7,889 nucleotides of DNA from an uncultured Collinsella sp. (GTDB taxonomy: Bacteria; Actinomycetota; Coriobacteriia; Coriobacteriales; Coriobacteriaceae): contig CABUDQ010000067.1 of the NCBI GenBank assembly GCA_902490365.1, forward strand, positions 1-7,889. The letters run 5' to 3'. Of this stretch, positions 1-6,575 are shown piece after piece. Position 1 is the first letter of the stretch; each line of letters opens with the position of its first letter. The position numbers and the translations under genes were made by a program. A model generated the notes under the pieces. The model did not search any database. It had not been told where the DNA came from and was given only the letters and a program-made list of their open reading frames with translations.

Positions 1-31
1 GCCCTGTGGGCGCCGGGGGAGGAACACGGAC

Positions 32-2392
32 GTGAAGCTCGATACACTCGAGATTGGAAAGGACGCCGTTGTCGCATCGGTGGCATCGGACGATCAGGCA
101 CTCCGACAGCATATTTTGGACATGGGCCTAACGCCGGGCACCGAAGTCACCATGATGAAGTACGCCCCTATGGGCGATCCGCTCGAGATTCGTCTGCGTG
201 GCTACGAGCTGACGCTGCGCAAGGACGATGCCGCTCGCATTGAGCTCGTGGGCATCCACGACACCGATACGGGTCCGCGCGTGAACGCCGCTATTGGCAC
301 AACGGAGCACCCGGCCCTCGGCGAGGGAACGTATTCGCCCCGCGCGGCAAAGACGGCCGTGCCTGAGGGCGCGCCGCTGCACTTTGCCCTCGCCGGCAAC
401 CAAAACTGCGGCAAGACCACGCTGTTCAACCAACTGACGGGCTCCAACCAGCACGTCGGTAACTTTCCCGGCGTGACTGTCGACCGCAAAGATGGCACCA
501 TCCGTAACCATCCCGAGGCGAGCGTTACCGACCTGCCTGGCATTTACTCCCTGTCGCCGTACACAGGCGAAGAGGTCGTGAGCCGTCAGTTCATCCTCGA
601 CGAGCGCCCGGACGCCATCATCGACATCATTGACGCCACCAACATTGAGCGTAACCTGTACCTGACACTGCAGCTCATGGAGCTTGACCGTCCCATGGTC
701 ATCGCGCTCAACATGATGGACGAGGTGACCGCCAACGGCGGCGCCGTAGACGTCAACTTGCTCGAGAGCCTGATGGGCGTGCCTGTTGTCCCCATTAGCG
801 CTGCCCGCAACGAGGGCATCGGCGAGCTGGTGGACCACGCCCTGCACGTGGCACGGTTCCGCGAGCGTCCTGGTCGCCTGGACTTTTGCGCGCCCGACGG
901 TCCGGACGGCGGTGCGCTGCATCGCTGCATCCACGGTATTGCTAACCTGATCGAGGACCATGCCGTGACGGCGCACATCCCGGTGCGCTTTGCGGCGACT
1001 AAGCTGGTCGAGGGCGATGAGCTGGTAACCGAGGCGCTTCACCTGGATCGCAATGAGCTCGACGCTATCGAGCACATCATTACCCAGATGGAGGGCGAGG
1101 CCGGCACCGACCGCCTATCTGCGTTGGCCGATATGCGTTTTAGCTTTATCGGCGACGTGTGCGGGCGTTGCGTCGTCAAGCCGCACGAAAGCCGCGAGCA
1201 CGTGCGCTCCGTCAAGATTGACCGCATCCTGACAGGTCGTTACACAGCCATTCCGGCGTTTCTGGTGATCATGGGCCTCGTCTTTTGGCTGACGTTTGGC
1301 GTGATCGGCGCGGCGTTGCAGGGACTCATGGAGGACGGTATCGCTGCCATCATCGCCTCGGCCGATGCGGGCCTCAAGGCGTTCGGAACCAACGACGTGG
1401 TGCGCTCGCTGGCTGTCGACGGCGTGCTTACGGGCGTGGGTAGCGTGCTGACCTTCCTGCCGATTATCGTCGTGCTCTTCTTGTTCCTCTCCATTCTGGA
1501 AGACTCCGGATACATGGCACGCGTGGCCTTTGTCATGGATAAGGTGCTGCGTCGCTTTGGCCTGTCGGGCCGCAGCTTTGTGCCCATGCTCGTCGGTTTT
1601 GGCTGCACCGTGCCGGCTATCATGTCGACCCGTACGCTCCCATCCGAGCACGACCGCAAGATGACGGTCATGCTCACACCGTTCATGAGCTGCTCGGCCA
1701 AGCTGCCGGTTTACGGCTTGCTGTGCGGGGCGTTTTTCCCACAGGCGACGGTTCCCGCCATGGTCTCGCTCTATCTGATTGGTATTGCGGTTGGTTGCAT
1801 TGCGGCTCTGGTGCTCAACCGTACGGCATTTAAGGGCGACCCGGTGCCGTTTATCATGGAGCTCCCCAATTACCGCCTGCCGAGCGTCAAGACGACGGTG
1901 ATGCTGGCATGGGATAAGGCCAAGGACTTTATTACCAAGGCCTTTACCATTATCTTTGCCGCTACGGTGGTCATCTGGTTCCTGCAGACGTTCGATATCC
2001 GCTTTAACGTGGTCGCCGACCAGTCGCAAAGCCTGCTTGCCGGTCTGGGTAGCATCATCGCACCGGTGTTGGCCCCGCTCGGTTTTGGCGACTGGCGCGC
2101 CTCGACGGCACTCGTCACGGGACTTATTGCCAAGGAGAGCGTCATCTCGACGCTCACGGTGCTTTTGGGCGCAACCTCTCCCGCGGCACTGTCAGCCATG
2201 TTTTCGCCGTTTACCGCCTACGTGTTCTTGGTCTTTACGCTGCTGTACCCGCCTTGCGTGGCGTCCATCGGCGCCGTCAAGAGCGAGTTGGGCGCGCGCT
2301 ATGCCGTTGCCGTATTCGCGTTTCAGGTGATGGTCGCCTGGATCGTGGCGTTTGTCGTGCATTCGGCGGGCATATTGCTGGGGCTGGCTTAG
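32..2392 (+). CDS. feoB: FeoA-FeoB fusion, ferrous iron transport GTPase/permease
   Basis: Inner-membrane Fe(II) uptake protein, 786 residues. Residues 1-73 form a FeoA (SH3-like) domain, and a linker runs to about 115. The G domain follows: G1 GNQNCGKT (122-129), switch/G2 region VGNFPGVTVD (142-151), G3 DLPG (167-170), G4 NMMD (227-230) and G5 SAARNEG (256-262). A helical spacer leads to the membrane domain from about 408, with roughly 8-9 hydrophobic segments. The two gate motifs are present, GFGCTVPAI (522-530) and MSCSAKLPVY (552-561), as is the C-terminal LLYPPCVAS (738-746). Cysteines 525, 554 and 742 lie in the motifs proposed to line the FeoB pore. The GTG start is chosen because a strong SD (GGGGGAGGA, 15-23) precedes it by 8 bases, and the FeoA domain begins at once. 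The frame is also open upstream to the window edge, so a longer product is not formally excluded. No feoC follows. FeoA-FeoB fusions are known in other anaerobes. All key motifs are intact. Confidence 0.96.
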   Translation: MKLDTLEIGKDAVVASVASDDQALRQHILDMGLTPGTEVTMMKYAPMGDPLEIRLRGYELTLRKDDAARIELVGIHDTDTGPRVNAAIGTTEHPALGEGTYSPRAAKTAVPEGAPLHFALAGNQNCGKTTLFNQLTGSNQHVGNFPGVTVDRKDGTIRNHPEASVTDLPGIYSLSPYTGEEVVSRQFILDERPDAIIDIIDATNIERNLYLTLQLMELDRPMVIALNMMDEVTANGGAVDVNLLESLMGVPVVPISAARNEGIGELVDHALHVARFRERPGRLDFCAPDGPDGGALHRCIHGIANLIEDHAVTAHIPVRFAATKLVEGDELVTEALHLDRNELDAIEHIITQMEGEAGTDRLSALADMRFSFIGDVCGRCVVKPHESREHVRSVKIDRILTGRYTAIPAFLVIMGLVFWLTFGVIGAALQGLMEDGIAAIIASADAGLKAFGTNDVVRSLAVDGVLTGVGSVLTFLPIIVVLFLFLSILEDSGYMARVAFVMDKVLRRFGLSGRSFVPMLVGFGCTVPAIMSTRTLPSEHDRKMTVMLTPFMSCSAKLPVYGLLCGAFFPQATVPAMVSLYLIGIAVGCIAALVLNRTAFKGDPVPFIMELPNYRLPSVKTTVMLAWDKAKDFITKAFTIIFAATVVIWFLQTFDIRFNVVADQSQSLLAGLGSIIAPVLAPLGFGDWRASTALVTGLIAKESVISTLTVLLGATSPAALSAMFSPFTAYVFLVFTLLYPPCVASIGAVKSELGARYAVAVFAFQVMVAWIVAFVVHSAGILLGLA

Positions 2393-2432
2393 TTATTAAT
2401 TGACGGCGCAACCTCTGTGTATTGAGTTGATT

Positions 2433-2468
2433 GCGGCCCTGCATCTGTACTGACGGATGCGGGGTCGT
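2433..2468 (+). terminator. Long hairpin after feoB, overlapping the sotB promoter
   Basis: Positions 2433-2448 pair with 2453-2468 in a continuous 16-bp stem containing four G-T wobbles, around a 4-base loop (ACTG). It lies 40 bases after the feoB stop, where a terminator is expected. The following bases (TTGCTATATAAT) make only a weak T-tract and include the -10 box of the next gene. The right arm also contains the -35 candidate. It may therefore act as the feoB terminator, as a regulatory palindrome, or as both. The structure is seen directly; its role is inference. Confidence 0.55.
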
Positions 2469-2479
2469 TGCTATATAAT
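2450..2479 (+). promoter_or_regulatory. Sigma-70-type promoter for the sotB-like gene
   Basis: The -10 box is a perfect TATAAT (2474-2479). Eighteen bases upstream is CTGACG (2450-2455), which matches 4 of 6 positions of TTGACA. Transcription would start near 2486, leaving a short leader with SD GGAGAGG (2501-2507) 7 bases before the ATG at 2515. The -10 box and the SD are convincing; the -35 assignment is less so. Confidence 0.7.
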
Positions 2480-2514
2480 CGCCCACCGCTCAAGACAATC
2501 GGAGAGGTTTCTAC

Positions 2515-3711
2515 ATGGCTCAGGCAAGACAAGATGGCATCTCACTCAAGCAGTGGCTCCCGCTTATCGGGCTCGCCTGCTGCGCGTTCGTATTCAACAC
2601 GTCGGAGTTCATGCCCATCGGCCTTCTGACTGATATCGCCGCGTCGTTCTCGCTCACCGAGGCCCAGGCAGGCTTCATGATCTCGGTCTATGCCTGGGGC
2701 GTCATGCTGCTGTCGCTGCCGCTTATGGTGTTTGCCTCGCGCTTTGAGTTCAAGCGGATGCTGCTGGGCGTTTTGGCCGTGTTTTCGCTCGGCCAGTTCC
2801 TGTCCGCTGTGGCATCCACCTATCCTATTTTGGTCTGCGCGCGCTTGGTGGTTGCCTGCGCGCACGCCGTGTTCTGGTCAGTCGCCTCGATCATGGCCTC
2901 GCGCCTAGTCGACACCCGCCACGGGGCGCTCGCGATCAGCATAATCGCCACGGGCTCGTCCATCGCGCAGATCTTTGGCCTGCCGATCGGCCGCGCCATC
3001 GGACTGGCCGTGGGCTGGCGCATGACATTCGCCGTGGTCGGTGCCTTCTCTGCCGCCGCGGTGGTGTACCAGGCAGCGGTGTTCCCGGCCATGCCGGCGG
3101 GCGAGCGCTTTACCGTTAAGCAGCTGCCCGAGCTGCTCAAGAATCCATTCCTCATCGCGCTTTATGCGGTCACGGTGTTCATGGCAACCGGCTATTATGC
3201 GGGTTACAGCTATATCGAGCCGTTCCTGGCGCAGGTCGCGCACGTCGACGCAAGCGCTATTACCATGACGCTGACGGCGTTTGGCTGCTCCGGTCTGCTC
3301 GGAAGCTGGCTGTTTGGCCGCCTGTTCGATGGGCATCGCTTCCCGTTCTTGGCTATCACGCTCTCCGGCGTGCCGGTGGCTCTGCTGCTCATGGGTCCGG
3401 TCGCATCGTCGCTCGTAGCAGTGCTTGCCGTCTGCGCGCTATGGGGCTGCTGCTCCACAGCCTTTAACGTGGCGTTCCAGGCCGAGCTCATCAAGTACAC
3501 ACCGGCGGATTCGTCGGCCGTCGCCATGTCGATCTTCTCGGGCCTGTTTAACCTCGGCATCGGCACGGGCACCGCAATCGGCGGCGCCGTGGTTTCGGGT
3601 CCCGGTATCGCTTGGATTGGCTTTGCGGGCGGGGCGATTACCGTCGTGGGCGTCATCCTCGCCATTACGGTGCTGTTCCCGGTCATACGCCGCGCAAAGC
3701 CCGTCGCCTAA
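2515..3711 (+). CDS. sotB: SotB-like major facilitator sugar efflux transporter
   Basis: A 398-residue integral membrane protein with about 12 hydrophobic segments, the standard length of the DHA1 drug/sugar proton-antiporter branch of the MFS. From memory it matches E. coli SotB (YdeA) along its length: FNTSEFMPIGLLTDIA (27-42), YAWGVMLLSLPLM (59-71), AHAVFWS (116-122), GLPIGRAIG (155-163), GWRMTF (167-172), YSYIEPF (231-237) and SGLFNLGIG (342-350). SotB exports arabinose and IPTG-like sugars in E. coli. The true substrate here cannot be read from sequence and could be a sugar, drug or metabolite. The ATG has a good SD (2501-2507) and its own promoter upstream. A long hairpin follows 15 bases after the stop, so the gene is probably a single transcription unit. 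Family assignment is strong; function is by resemblance. Confidence 0.85.
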   Translation: MAQARQDGISLKQWLPLIGLACCAFVFNTSEFMPIGLLTDIAASFSLTEAQAGFMISVYAWGVMLLSLPLMVFASRFEFKRMLLGVLAVFSLGQFLSAVASTYPILVCARLVVACAHAVFWSVASIMASRLVDTRHGALAISIIATGSSIAQIFGLPIGRAIGLAVGWRMTFAVVGAFSAAAVVYQAAVFPAMPAGERFTVKQLPELLKNPFLIALYAVTVFMATGYYAGYSYIEPFLAQVAHVDASAITMTLTAFGCSGLLGSWLFGRLFDGHRFPFLAITLSGVPVALLLMGPVASSLVAVLAVCALWGCCSTAFNVAFQAELIKYTPADSSAVAMSIFSGLFNLGIGTGTAIGGAVVSGPGIAWIGFAGGAITVVGVILAITVLFPVIRRAKPVA

Positions 3712-3726
3712 TCACGTTCCCTCATC

Positions 3727-3793
3727 AGTTGCGGTGGAATAGAGACTGTTTGCCCGGTTTATTGGTCTCAACAGTCCCTATTTCACCGCAACT
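3727..3793 (+). repeat. 24-bp imperfect inverted repeat, probable sotB terminator
   Basis: Arm 3727-3750 (begins AGTTGCGGTGG) pairs with 3770-3793 (ends CACCGCAACT) over 24 positions with one G-T wobble (3737/3783) and one A-C mismatch (3743/3777). The loop is 19 bases. The hairpin starts 15 bases after the sotB stop and is followed by TATTTT, so it can act as a rho-independent terminator on the + strand. There is no T-tract on the - strand side. The stem is much longer and less GC-rich than a typical terminator in DNA of this composition, which suggests a small palindromic repeat element adopted as a terminator. Whether it recurs elsewhere in the genome cannot be seen here. Confidence 0.75.
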
Positions 3794-3823
3794 TATTTTG
3801 GGGGAGGGGATGCGCGGCGGGCA

Positions 3824-3829
3824 TACAAT
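3824..3829 (+). promoter_or_regulatory. Candidate -10 box for the GH13 gene
   Basis: TACAAT matches the -10 consensus at 5 of 6 positions and lies 36 bases before the ATG at 3866, close to the spacing seen for sotB. No good -35 is present at 16-18 bases; the region upstream is a G-rich run. The site is plausible from position but weak. Confidence 0.4.
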
Positions 3830-3854
3830 GGATGGCGTTGCGTGAAAGATTGCC

Positions 3855-3860
3855 GGGAGG
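3855..3860 (+). promoter_or_regulatory. Ribosome binding site deciding the GH13 start
   Basis: GGGAGG lies 5 bases before the ATG at 3866. An in-frame GTG at 3842 would add eight residues, but its upstream sequence lacks a comparable SD and this SD would then lie inside the coding region. The shorter start is therefore preferred. Confidence 0.8.
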
Positions 3861-3865
3861 TTGCT

Positions 3866-5242
3866 ATGTGGGCATACGAGACGACGTTCTATCAGATCTA
3901 TCCGCTGGGCTTTTGCGGAGCTCCGCGCGAAAACGCCGCGCCCGTTGCCGAGGATGAGCTCGTCCAGGCTGCCAACGCCGCGCCCAACTCCGATGCGCCC
4001 ATCATGAAGATTGCCCGCTGGGCTGACTACCTGCAGGAGCTTGGCGTTGGCGCCGTGCTCATCAACCCGCCGCTCGAGTCCGATAGCCATGGCTACGACA
4101 CGCGCAGCCTGCGCCACATCGACCGCCGCTTGGGTGGGGATGCCGACTTCGCCGCCGTGTGCGAGACGCTGCATGCCCATGGCATCCGCGTGGTGCTCGA
4201 TGCCGTCTTCAACCACGTCGGTCGCGGCTTTTGGGCCTTCCGCGATGTGCAGGAGCGCAAGTGGGACTCGCCCTACAAGGATTGGTTCCACATCAGCTTT
4301 GACGGCGACTCGTGCTACGGCGACGGCTTTTGGTACGAGGGCTGGGAGGGCCATTTTGAGCTTGTGAAGCTCAACCTGCAAAATCCCGACGTGGTCGATT
4401 ACCTGCTTGAGTCCGTGCGCCGTTGGGCCGACGTCTTTGGCATCGACGGCCTGCGCCTGGACGTCGCCTATATGCTCGATCGCGACTTTATGCGCCGCCT
4501 GCACTCCTTTACCCGTGAGCTCAAGCCCGACTTTGTGCTGATCGGCGAGACGCTCCACGGCGACTACAACCAGATCGTCAACGACGAGATGCTCGATTCC
4601 TGCACCAACTACGAGTGCTACAAGGGCCTGTACTCCAGCTTTAACTCGGTCAACATGTTCGAGATTGCCCATTCGCTGCATCGCCAGTTTGGCGGCGATC
4701 CGTGGTGCATCTACCGCGGCAAACACCTGCTGTCGTTTGTCGACAACCACGACGTGCCGCGCCTGGCAAGCATCCTCACCGACAAGTCGTGCCTGCGTCC
4801 CGCCTATGGCATGCTCTTTGGCATGCCGGGCATCCCGTGCGTCTACTACGGCAGCGAGTGGGGAATTGCTGGCGAAAAGGGCGGCCCCGATGGCGACTGG
4901 GCGCTGCGCCCTGCGCTCGATGAGCCTGCACCCAACGAGCTGACGGCGTTCATCACGCAGCTTGCGTACCTACGCTCGACAGACGATGCGGCGGCACGCG
5001 CTCTCAGCTACGGCGCGTACCGCAACGTGGTGATACAGAACAAGCAGCTGCTGTTCGAGCGCGCCTGCGACGACGCGACGGTGCTCGTGGCGGTCAATGC
5101 CGTGGATGAGAGGCATACCTTCACCGCCGGCGAGCTCAACGGCTCCTTTGTCGAGCTGCTTGCTGACGGTGCGCCCACGGTCGAGCTGACGGGCTCCCTC
5201 GAGCTTGCACCCTATGAGGTGCGCTATCTGCTGAGGGCCTAG
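3866..5242 (+). CDS. GH13 alpha-amylase family glycoside hydrolase, cytoplasmic
   Basis: A 458-residue (beta/alpha)8 enzyme with no signal peptide, expected to act on alpha-1,4-glucan oligosaccharides (maltodextrins) in the cytoplasm. All four GH13 regions are present: I DAVFNH (112-117), II GLRLDVAYM (195-203) with nucleophile D199, III LIGETLHG (225-232) with acid/base E228, and IV FVDNHD (291-296) with transition-state stabiliser D296. It begins directly with YQIYPLGF (10-17), so there is no N-terminal carbohydrate-binding domain of the kind found in many neopullulanases and cyclomaltodextrinases. A short C-terminal beta domain covers about 380-458. The overall pattern, including YYGSEWG (327-333), resembles alpha-amylase or maltodextrin glucosidase-like proteins of gut anaerobes. 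Exact specificity (alpha-amylase, neopullulanase or glucosidase) cannot be decided. The start is the ATG with the SD at 3855-3860. A DNA glycosylase gene follows after 3 bases, probably in the same operon. Confidence 0.93.
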   Translation: MWAYETTFYQIYPLGFCGAPRENAAPVAEDELVQAANAAPNSDAPIMKIARWADYLQELGVGAVLINPPLESDSHGYDTRSLRHIDRRLGGDADFAAVCETLHAHGIRVVLDAVFNHVGRGFWAFRDVQERKWDSPYKDWFHISFDGDSCYGDGFWYEGWEGHFELVKLNLQNPDVVDYLLESVRRWADVFGIDGLRLDVAYMLDRDFMRRLHSFTRELKPDFVLIGETLHGDYNQIVNDEMLDSCTNYECYKGLYSSFNSVNMFEIAHSLHRQFGGDPWCIYRGKHLLSFVDNHDVPRLASILTDKSCLRPAYGMLFGMPGIPCVYYGSEWGIAGEKGGPDGDWALRPALDEPAPNELTAFITQLAYLRSTDDAAARALSYGAYRNVVIQNKQLLFERACDDATVLVAVNAVDERHTFTAGELNGSFVELLADGAPTVELTGSLELAPYEVRYLLRA

Positions 5243-5245
5243 CTC

Positions 5246-5809
5246 GTGGCCGCGCCGGACGAGGGCTATCAACATATTGAGCATGGGTTTGAACCCGTGT
5301 TTGACGAGCGCTCGCGCGTTTTGGTGCTGGGGTCGTTTCCCTCGGTGCTCTCGCGTGCCAATGCCTTCTACTATGGCAATCCGCAGAACCGCTTTTGGCG
5401 CGTGATGGCCGCGTGCCTCGGTGTGTCCGTGCCGCCCAACGAGGGCGATCCTTTGGCGGATGGCGAGCCCGCGAAGCTCGACGCCTCGATTGCCGCCAAG
5501 CGATCCATGCTGCTGAACGGCGGCGTAGCCCTGTGGGATGTAATCGAGAGCTGCGACATCAAGGGCTCAAGCGACGCGAGCATCAAAAACGTCGTTCCGG
5601 CGCATGCCGAGCGCATTACCGGCGCAGCTCCTATCGAGGTCGTTGTCTGTAACGGCGGCACGGCAGGGCGGCTCTACAAGCGCTATCTACAAGAGCGCAC
5701 CGGGCTGCCGGCCATCGTTCTGCCGTCGACAAGTCCCGCCAATGCGGCGTGGCGCCTGGAACGCCTTGTCGAGCGCTGGCGCGAGGCCGTTGACTGGGGT
5801 GCTCTGTAA
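5246..5809 (+). CDS. DNA-deoxyinosine (hypoxanthine) glycosylase, UDG superfamily
   Basis: A 187-residue base-excision repair enzyme of the HDG type, which removes hypoxanthine (deaminated adenine) from DNA. Recognisable family blocks are VLGSFPSVLSR (27-37), FYYGNPQNRFW (41-51), LLNGGVALWDV (89-99), the charged CDIKGSSDASIKN (103-115), VVCNGGTAG (133-141) and LPSTSPAN (159-166). The last occupies the place of the second active-site motif of uracil-DNA glycosylases. Length is normal for the family and no block is missing. The start is GTG, supported by GAGGG (5233-5237) 8 bases upstream inside the end of the GH13 gene; no in-frame ATG fits better. The 3-base gap to the GH13 gene implies co-transcription and perhaps translational coupling. 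The stop is one base from the stop of the convergent gene. Family call is from remembered motifs. Confidence 0.9.
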   Translation: MAAPDEGYQHIEHGFEPVFDERSRVLVLGSFPSVLSRANAFYYGNPQNRFWRVMAACLGVSVPPNEGDPLADGEPAKLDASIAAKRSMLLNGGVALWDVIESCDIKGSSDASIKNVVPAHAERITGAAPIEVVVCNGGTAGRLYKRYLQERTGLPAIVLPSTSPANAAWRLERLVERWREAVDWGAL

Positions 5810-5810
5810 T

Positions 5811-6482
5811 TTAGATATCTGATTGGGCGCGGGTGCCGAGGTGTTTCATGATGGCATGCCAGATCGGTGCGGGCAGCGCGGGCTTGACGCGCACCATGCC
5901 GTCGGCATCGACGCTACCGGCATTGCCACCGCCAAGCAACTGCGCATGCTCAATGGAGCAGCCCATGCGCACAGCGCCCACAAGCTTATCCATCGCTTCC
6001 GAAAAAGGCCGGCGCAAGAGTCCCATGCGCGGGGAGCGACGAAGCGCCGCAATGCCGCTGCCGGTACAGACGACAACGCCGCCGCACCATGACAGCCCAC
6101 GAAGGTCGCACGTCGCTCGCAGACGCACGACGAGCCCGTGTACTCGCTCGAGGCCGCCGACGTCGGCCTGGACAACAACATAGGCACGCGTCCCTGCGCC
6201 GCCAAAGCGGTCGAGCATCTGCTTAATGGGCGCCATCGCTTCATCATTGGGTGCATCTTCAATGGCGAACACAATGCCATCGGCGGCACCGGCAACGCTG
6301 CCGGAATCATCCGCCTCCAAAACGACCGGGTGGGGGAGCACAGTGCCGGAAAGCTGTGCATAGGCGGCGATGGCATCCTGCAGGTCCCAGAGCAAAAACT
6401 CAAGATCGGCGCTCTCGGAAATACTGACAAACGCGATGTTATGCAGTGTTTTTGGTACATCGCCGCGTGCGGTCGTCTCCAT
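5811..6482 (-). CDS. Uncharacterised protein, possible flavodoxin-like fold
   Basis: A 223-residue soluble protein with no signal peptide or membrane segment. I do not recognise a named family. It shows alternating beta/alpha segments: IAFVSISES (16-24), a helix at about 26-44, DGIVFAIED (68-76), a helix at about 81-93, AYVVVQAD (100-107), a helix at about 111-125, then WCGGVVVCTGSG (132-143). The last block, the following RSPRMG (149-154), and a helix with DKL (165-167) recall the C-terminal half of NAD(P)H-dependent FMN reductase-like proteins. The N-terminal phosphate-binding loop expected of that fold is not evident, so FMN binding is doubtful. The ATG at 6482 has a strong SD (AAAGGAGG, complement of 6487-6494) 4 bases away. 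Codon use is coherent throughout. It diverges from the aminotransferase gene and converges on the glycosylase gene. Gene reality is likely; function is unknown. Confidence 0.85.
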   Translation of the reverse strand: METTARGDVPKTLHNIAFVSISESADLEFLLWDLQDAIAAYAQLSGTVLPHPVVLEADDSGSVAGAADGIVFAIEDAPNDEAMAPIKQMLDRFGGAGTRAYVVVQADVGGLERVHGLVVRLRATCDLRGLSWCGGVVVCTGSGIAALRRSPRMGLLRRPFSEAMDKLVGAVRMGCSIEHAQLLGGGNAGSVDADGMVRVKPALPAPIWHAIMKHLGTRAQSDI

Positions 6483-6486
6483 GCCG

Positions 6487-6494
6487 CCTCCTTT
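6487..6494 (-). promoter_or_regulatory. Ribosome binding site of the 223-residue protein
   Basis: Read on the - strand this is AAAGGAGG, almost the full anti-SD complement, 4 bases before the ATG at 6482. It supports both the start choice and the reality of this otherwise unrecognised gene. Confidence 0.8.
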
Positions 6495-6496
6495 CC

Positions 6497-6575
6497 GGTC
6501 GGTTTCCGTTTAGGTTACACCGTATGACGGCGCTCCGCCGCGCTATCCTAGTGCAACCCTCACGAAAGGAATGCC
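6497..6575. promoter_or_regulatory. Divergent intergenic region with weak promoter signals
   Basis: These bases separate two divergent genes and should carry both promoters. For the aminotransferase, TATCCT (6544-6549) is a possible -10 box 26 bases before the ATG, without a good -35. SD AAAGGA (6565-6570) lies 5 bases before the ATG at 6576. No clear -10 is seen for the - strand gene. A small perfect inverted repeat, CGGCG/CGCCG (6528-6532 and 6536-6540), lies between them and could be an operator half-site pair or chance in GC-rich DNA. Confidence 0.4.

Noticed and set aside
1..35. Partial upstream gene ending at TGA 33-35, overlapping the feoB start by four bases
   Set aside because: Only about ten codons are visible and all three frames are open here, so it cannot be supported as a feature.
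128..1075. 315-residue open frame on the - strand opposite feoB
   Set aside because: It is antisense to the FeoA and G domains, has no recognisable motif, and is explained by GC-rich codon shadowing.
1115..2029. 304-residue open frame on the - strand opposite the FeoB membrane domain
   Set aside because: It is His/Arg/Gln-rich, as expected from complementing hydrophobic codons, with no domain or supported start.
3727..3793. Integron attC-like recombination site
   Set aside because: The outer ends read GTTGCGG...CCGCAAC, opposite to the RYYYAAC...GTTRRRY layout of attC, and no integrase or cassette array is present.
3842..3865. GTG start giving an eight-residue longer GH13 protein
   Set aside because: No good SD precedes it, while GGGAGG at 3855-3860 is ideally placed for the ATG at 3866.
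3725..4750. 341-residue open frame on the - strand opposite the GH13 gene
   Set aside because: It lies antisense to a gene with all GH13 catalytic motifs, has low-complexity Val/Ala/His-rich content, and begins inside the inverted repeat. It is a frame shadow of GC-rich coding DNA.
6138..6527. 129-residue + strand open frame opposite the 223-residue protein
   Set aside because: The - strand frame has a near-perfect SD and coherent codon use; the + strand frame has neither.
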